Under the pieces are notes generated by a model. It worked only from the letters and a program-made list of their open reading frames with translations. It was not told the origin of the DNA and did not search any database. Position numbers and translations under genes: made by a program. A DNA stretch of 64,000 bases from Chitinophagales bacterium (GTDB taxonomy: Bacteria > Bacteroidota > Bacteroidia > Chitinophagales > Chitinophagaceae): assembly GCA_020636505.1 (NCBI GenBank), contig JACJXR010000001.1, positions 1 to 64,000 of the forward strand, written 5' to 3'. Positions 59,968 to 64,000 of this stretch are shown piece by piece (position 1 is the first letter of the stretch; each line of letters opens with the position of its first letter).

Positions 59968-61414
59968 TAACACCCATTTCCTTCAACGCTCTCTTAAACA
60001 TCTGTAGCAGCCTGTCCACATGCTCTATATGTGTGCGGAAGGAGAGACAGGCAAAACGCAATACATACATGCCACCCAAATTGGTGGAAGAAATGAAAAT
60101 ATCACCATCTGCATGCATCATTTCCAACAACCTTTTGTTGAACTCGTTCGCATCGCCTTCTTTCGGTACGAAGCGATAAGCAGCTACGCTCAACTCAGGT
60201 TGGCATACCAACTCAAAACCCAGTTTCTGTATCTCTTCGCAGAAGTATTGTGTGAGTAGTATTTTCTCTTGCAAGCAATCTTTAAAGGCTTGCTCGCCGT
60301 ATAGCTTCAATGGCAGCCACATACGCATACCACGAAAATGTTTGCTCAATTCGGGAGACACATCCGCAGGCGATATACCCGCTGCCACACCAACAGTATC
60401 TTGCATATAGCTTGCTTCATACCTGAAAGCGTTTTGCAGGTGATGTAATTGCTTCACCAACACTATACCTGTCCCGTATGGTAAGAACATACCCTTGTGC
60501 GGGTCCAACACCACAGAGTCGGCCTGTTCAATCCCTTTCATCTTCTGTTTGTACTCATCCAACAACATGAAATAACCGCCATATGCACCATCCACATGCA
60601 TCCACATGTCATACTTCTTAGCCACTTCGCTTATTTGCTGCAAAGGATCTATTGCTCCAACATCGGTACTGCCGGCATTGGCTATCACCATAAAGGGGAT
60701 ATTACCTTCTTCAAGGTCTTCTGTTATCAATTGCTCCAATGCAGCCACATCCATTCTGTAGTTACCATCCATGGCAACACGCCAAACTATGGATTCACGC
60801 AATCCCGCAATTATGATGGCTTTATCTATACAATGATGTGCCTGGGGTGTGGTATAAATAACCAACCTGTGAAAGTCTTTTGCCTTTACCTGTTTGGCAT
60901 CACGTGCTGTTGTGATAGCTACTAAATTGGCAATACTCCCTCCTGATGTAAGGTTACCACCAAAGCCTTGTTCATAGCCCACCAGTTTACCTGTCCACTC
61001 TATCAGGGCATTTTCTATACGTACTGCACCGGGCGATGCGTAAAACACACCTGCATATTTGTTGGTTATATCTGCTATATAGTCCCCCAAGGCAGCGGCA
61101 TATAGTCCGCCACCCGGTATATAGCCCAAGTGTCCGCCATGAGCGGTATTGATACCGGGGGCTTCCATATGGTCTTTCAGCAACTGCAGCACATCACTCA
61201 CGTCATGGCCTTTTGAGAAATCCGTGTCACTCAATGCCGTATCGTCATATCCGGATTGTATGAATGTGGTACGCTCGTCGATCTTACCCAAAAAGTCGTT
61301 TGCATAGTTAATCACCTCATTTCCTGACACTTTTCTGGATTCGTTATCGGGGTCCAATACTTTGGAACTCTCCTGCAATGCTCTTATATCTGCTATCAAT
61401 CGACTGTTGGACAT
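59954..61414 (-). CDS. PLP-dependent group II amino acid decarboxylase-like enzyme
   Basis: The 486-aa protein (ATG at 61414, MSNSRLIADIRALQESSKVL) has GGSIANLVAITTARDAK for phosphate binding, the stacking His in TTPQAHHCIDKAI, HVDGAYGGYFMLLDEY and the PLP-lysine motif VLDPHKGMFLPYGTG. Substrates in the family include aromatic amino acids, glutamate and diaminobutyrate; none is predictable here. The frame extends to 61492, but that part reads as intergenic DNA with a spurious hydrophobic stretch. It overlaps the TonB-like gene end by 14 bases. Confidence 0.9.
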   Translation of the reverse strand: MSNSRLIADIRALQESSKVLDPDNESRKVSGNEVINYANDFLGKIDERTTFIQSGYDDTALSDTDFSKGHDVSDVLQLLKDHMEAPGINTAHGGHLGYIPGGGLYAAALGDYIADITNKYAGVFYASPGAVRIENALIEWTGKLVGYEQGFGGNLTSGGSIANLVAITTARDAKQVKAKDFHRLVIYTTPQAHHCIDKAIIIAGLRESIVWRVAMDGNYRMDVAALEQLITEDLEEGNIPFMVIANAGSTDVGAIDPLQQISEVAKKYDMWMHVDGAYGGYFMLLDEYKQKMKGIEQADSVVLDPHKGMFLPYGTGIVLVKQLHHLQNAFRYEASYMQDTVGVAAGISPADVSPELSKHFRGMRMWLPLKLYGEQAFKDCLQEKILLTQYFCEEIQKLGFELVCQPELSVAAYRFVPKEGDANEFNKRLLEMMHADGDIFISSTNLGGMYVLRFACLSFRTHIEHVDRLLQMFKRALKEMGVTTQK

Positions 61415-61531
61415 GGACGTAAATGTATAGATAAGGATACAAAACGCAATTATAGATATACCTGAAATAATTATAAGACCGGTTACTATCACTTCATTAA
61501 AGCGCTATTTCTAAGTTGACAGATTGCCTTC

Positions 61532-61549
61532 ATGACAATTACATGACAA
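61532..61549 (-). promoter_or_regulatory. Candidate Pho-box-like tandem repeat
   Basis: On the minus strand two perfect 7-base direct repeats TTGTCAT are separated by 4 bases (GTAA). This is the geometry of OmpR/PhoB-type response regulator sites. It lies between the divergent PLP decarboxylase and TolB-like genes. Confidence 0.4.
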
Positions 61550-61589
61550 TACTTTCCCGTTTTAGGAAATATCTAAGACCGTGTAACCT

Positions 61590-61597
61590 TACCTTTG
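61590..61597 (+). promoter_or_regulatory. TAnnTTTG promoter element of the TolB-like gene
   Basis: TACCTTTG, 22 bases upstream of the ATG at 61620. Confidence 0.55.
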
Positions 61598-61619
61598 CGC
61601 GCAAATAAGAAAAACTTAG

Positions 61620-62759
61620 ATGAAGAAATACGGAATTGTATGCCTCTCCATACTACTCGCAGCATGCGGGCAACAAACGGAACAAACAGAGGGAACAAAA
61701 CACGACGAAGACGGTCATGGTCACCACGGTGCACCTACAGCAGAAGTAGATAGCACAACACTGACCTACAATGACGAAACACACTTCAAAAACGTTATTC
61801 AGCTTACAACAGGTGGTGACAATGCGGAAGCATACTTTGGCTTCGATAGCAAAACAGTGGTATTTCAACGCACCAACCCTGATGAAGGCATTGAGTGCGA
61901 CAGAATATTTTACGGAGTACTTCCCGAAACCAAAGAGGACAACTTCACTTACAAATTGGTAAGTACAGGTACAGGACGTACCACATGTTCTTACTTGATG
62001 CCTGACGGCAAACACTTTATCTACTCATCCACTCACCTTGGTGGTAAAGAATGTCCACCTGTACCGGACAGAGCAGAGCATGGCAACAAATACGTTTGGC
62101 CTATCTACGACAGTTATGACATCTTCATAGCTGACCTTAACGGTAAGATCGTGAAGCAATTGACCAACACACCCGGCTACGACGCAGAGCCTGTAATTTC
62201 TCCAAAGGGCGATAAGATATTATTCACCTCTACTCGTAATGGTGACCTTGACCTATATACGATGAACATGGACGGTACGGATGTGAAACAAATCACTCAC
62301 GAATTGGGTTACGACGGTGGTGCATGGTTCTCACCCGACGGCAGTAAAATAGTATGGCGTGCATCTCGCCCAAAAACTCCTGAAGATGTTAAAGAATACA
62401 AAGACTTATTGAACCAAGGACTTGTACAGCCAACGAATATGGAAGTGTTCATAGCCAATGCTGACGGTAGCGATGTAAAACAAGTTACGAGTCTCGGACA
62501 AGCCAACTGGGCCCCGAACTGGATGCCTGACGGTAAGCGTATCATCTTTGCATCCAACCACGAATATGAAAGAGGTTTCCCTTTCAACCTATATATCATC
62601 AATGCAGATGGTACAGGTCTTGAGAAGATATCTCATGATGGTGGGTTTGACGCATTCCCAATGTTCTCACCTGATGGTAAGCGCATCATGTTCAGCTCTA
62701 ACCGTAACAATCACGGCACAAGAGAAACGAACGTATTCATAGCAGACTGGGTAGAATAA
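61620..62759 (+). CDS. TolB-like beta-propeller lipoprotein
   Basis: The 379-aa protein has a lipoprotein signal (LLAACGQQ), a His-rich linker (HDEDGHGHHGAP), and five or six PD40/TolB-type blades (YDAEPVISPKGDKILFTSTR, YDGGAWFSPDGSKIVWRASR, FDAFPMFSPDGKRIMFSSNR). Likely a periplasmic or surface binding propeller. The His-rich stretch after the signal could bind metal. Promoter and terminator are both clear, so it is a single-gene unit. Confidence 0.9.
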   Translation: MKKYGIVCLSILLAACGQQTEQTEGTKHDEDGHGHHGAPTAEVDSTTLTYNDETHFKNVIQLTTGGDNAEAYFGFDSKTVVFQRTNPDEGIECDRIFYGVLPETKEDNFTYKLVSTGTGRTTCSYLMPDGKHFIYSSTHLGGKECPPVPDRAEHGNKYVWPIYDSYDIFIADLNGKIVKQLTNTPGYDAEPVISPKGDKILFTSTRNGDLDLYTMNMDGTDVKQITHELGYDGGAWFSPDGSKIVWRASRPKTPEDVKEYKDLLNQGLVQPTNMEVFIANADGSDVKQVTSLGQANWAPNWMPDGKRIIFASNHEYERGFPFNLYIINADGTGLEKISHDGGFDAFPMFSPDGKRIMFSSNRNNHGTRETNVFIADWVE

Positions 62760-62781
62760 TCTTCTTCCACATCATATTAAG

Positions 62782-62804
62782 AACGCCTCGCTTTGCGGGG
62801 CGTT
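62782..62804. terminator. Bidirectional terminator
   Basis: A 10-bp stem (AACGCCTCGC / GCGGGGCGTT, one G-T pair) with loop TTT between convergent genes. Confidence 0.8.
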
Positions 62805-62808
62805 TCTG

Positions 62809-63738
62809 TTAAAAGTAAATAGCGTGAAACTTCAACTTACCGTTGGAACGATACTCCAAAGTAGGTGCAGGAAGTTTGATTGTGAGCCTATCCAATAAGG
62901 CATTGACAAAACCACTGCCTGTATTTATGGCGGCAAAATTTATATCGGGTGATATGTACCACTGTCGCAATCGTGGAATGTGGTTGGCATCGTAATACTT
63001 GCCGTTCTCGTCTTTCCAGGAATTGTAATAAGCCCCATACATCTGTTCTCCACCATGTCCTACGGCCACATTCAGCCACTTGGGCCACCAATCCACACCA
63101 AAGGAGTGTACTGATACAGACAACCAGTAAGTTTGTGCATTATAGTCTTTCAACATACGCTCAGTCAATGATGTTCCAAACAGTCTATCTGTATTGGCTT
63201 TGTAGTATGGCTCATAATTGATGTTGTGATAGCTGAACTTCAATTGAACCCGCTGTTCTTCCCATCCCAACTCTTGTCCAAGAAACAGAGCTGCACCTGC
63301 AGTATTGGCCAACATATCTCCATAGCTGAACCCCCACTCTTCAGATTGTCCATCCAGCACCTCTATCGATGTCATGAACAGATAGCTGCACAATGTTCCG
63401 TATATGGCACTGCTCTTTCTACCAAGCCCTGCCCAACTATACATATCAGCCATAGGACCTGCCAATGTATAAGCCGTATATGCATGACCGGTTTTATCAA
63501 CCTGATGCCATACTTTCATATCGCTCTTGAAGTGGAACGCTGTACGAGGATAATCTTTGTACCAAATATCGCTGAGCTCATACATTGTAACTCCTATGCC
63601 TATTGCTTGTGTTGCAGCAACGCCTATCAGGCGTCCTTTCTTCAGCTTTTTTTCAGGCATATCTTGAGCTGCACTACGATTTGTGAATAGAGCAACGAAG
63701 AGCAGCATTATTAAAACGAGGCCATAAGACTTCTTCAC
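62809..63738 (-). CDS. DUF2279 (YfiM-like) exported protein
   Basis: The protein is 309 aa from the GTG at 63738, which gives a clean signal peptide (KKSYGLVLIMLLFVALFTNR then SAAQ). A GTG at 63783 would add 15 poorly fitting residues. The DUF2279 core is clear: AFHFKSDMKVWHQVDKTGHA, YTAYTLAGPMADMYSWAG, SYGDMLANTAGAALFLGQEL. It is probably an outer-membrane-associated protein of unknown role. No ATG start is available. Confidence 0.85.
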   Translation of the reverse strand: MKKSYGLVLIMLLFVALFTNRSAAQDMPEKKLKKGRLIGVAATQAIGIGVTMYELSDIWYKDYPRTAFHFKSDMKVWHQVDKTGHAYTAYTLAGPMADMYSWAGLGRKSSAIYGTLCSYLFMTSIEVLDGQSEEWGFSYGDMLANTAGAALFLGQELGWEEQRVQLKFSYHNINYEPYYKANTDRLFGTSLTERMLKDYNAQTYWLSVSVHSFGVDWWPKWLNVAVGHGGEQMYGAYYNSWKDENGKYYDANHIPRLRQWYISPDINFAAINTGSGFVNALLDRLTIKLPAPTLEYRSNGKLKFHAIYF

Positions 63739-63816
63739 CAAACAATTTGTTTTAGGCAGACTAAATATAGGGAAAGTTTTCACCGATTAAGTAAATTGAA
63801 TGCCCAACCATAGCAT

Positions 63817-64000
63817 ATGAACAACACAGAACGCAGCACCGTAAAACGCTTGGCCAAAAGAGGGCAATACGATGAAGAAACGATATACAACATACTAGAC
63901 AAACATTGCTTGTGCCATGTGGCCTTTTCTGTGGATGGCCAACCATTTATCATACCTACACTATTCGGTAGAGAAGGCAACATTATCTACATGCACGGAG
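63817..64000 (+). CDS. Pyridoxamine 5'-phosphate oxidase-like flavin protein, N-terminal part
   Basis: ATG at 63817 opens a frame that runs off the window edge. The visible 61 residues (MNNTERSTVKRLAKRGQYDE, HVAFSVDGQPFIIPTLFGRE, IIYMHG) match the start of the PNPOx-like FMN-binding split-barrel family, often annotated as nitroimidazole-resistance or flavin-nucleotide-binding protein. It is divergent from the DUF2279 gene. Confidence 0.85.
   Translation, partial: MNNTERSTVKRLAKRGQYDEETIYNILDKHCLCHVAFSVDGQPFIIPTLFGREGNIIYMHG

Noticed and set aside
61415..61492. 26-residue hydrophobic N-terminal extension of the PLP decarboxylase
   Set aside because: The soluble enzyme family starts near the ATG at 61414; the hydrophobic stretch comes from A/T-rich intergenic DNA.

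Overview
The window looks like chromosomal DNA of a Bacteroidota bacterium, probably a Chitinophagaceae-like lineage (the lineage is an inference). Seen in the sequence: a GldE-type gliding protein, two secreted proteins with C-terminal type IX secretion sorting domains, many start-proximal TAnnTTTG promoter elements of the Bacteroidota sigma-factor type, a separately encoded transketolase N-terminal subunit, and a UPF0173 hydrolase. I found no rRNA, tRNA, CRISPR array, transposase or integrase. Most genes are housekeeping or core accessory genes.

Layout. 1-7.1 kb: half-length TauE/SafE protein, asnS, an SSS symporter, a 31-aa membrane peptide with a DUF2892 protein, then mutY-ssb-gldE. 7.1-14.7 kb: transketolase N-subunit, acyl-CoA dehydrogenase, corA-NUDIX-HhH operon, fbp, an SdpR/SdpI-like pair and an alpha/beta hydrolase. 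14.7-22.6 kb: prfB with an ABC exporter, small lipoprotein, GtrA/BtrH/134-aa cluster, SurA-like isomerase, TPR protein. 22.7-30.6 kb: SulP transporter, pfkA, an endonuclease/phosphatase and a 1253-aa SNF2 protein with two SWIM fingers. 30.7-34.3 kb: phosphate-uptake block (PiT with an inserted PDZ domain, DUF47 partner, OprP-like porin). 34.4-46.9 kb: DppB-like permease, DoxX protein, DUF1599, folP, a T9SS propeller, two tandem Crp/Fnr regulators, an NADPH:quinone-reductase-like enzyme, an orphan HNH nuclease, a GNAT-like protein, a VWA-like membrane protein and a thioredoxin-like protein. 47-51.7 kb: a DnaQ/GIY-YIG fusion and an OLD-family ATPase-nuclease, bracketed by inverted and direct copies of palindromic repeats. 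51.7-64 kb: EGF-like lipoprotein, a catalytically degenerate beta-lactamase-fold protein, ELWxxDGT protein, parAB, metal-dependent hydrolase, TonB-like protein, PLP decarboxylase, TolB-like lipoprotein, DUF2279 protein and the start of a PNPOx-family gene.

The most interesting regulatory signal is three dyads with TGA-N6-TCA geometry at 3.6, 17.6 and 42.26 kb. In each case the dyad centre lies exactly 29.5 bases from the first base of a TAnnTTTG element, which would put it near -42, the class II position of Crp/Fnr activators. The third copy drives the oxidoreductase next to the tandem Crp/Fnr genes, whose recognition helices carry the FNR-type E-x-x-S-R pattern. Other noteworthy items are the PDZ domain inside PiT, the beta-lactamase-like protein that has lost all three catalytic motifs, the repeat-bracketed nuclease island, the in-frame prfB without its usual frameshift, and an SdpR-type operator.
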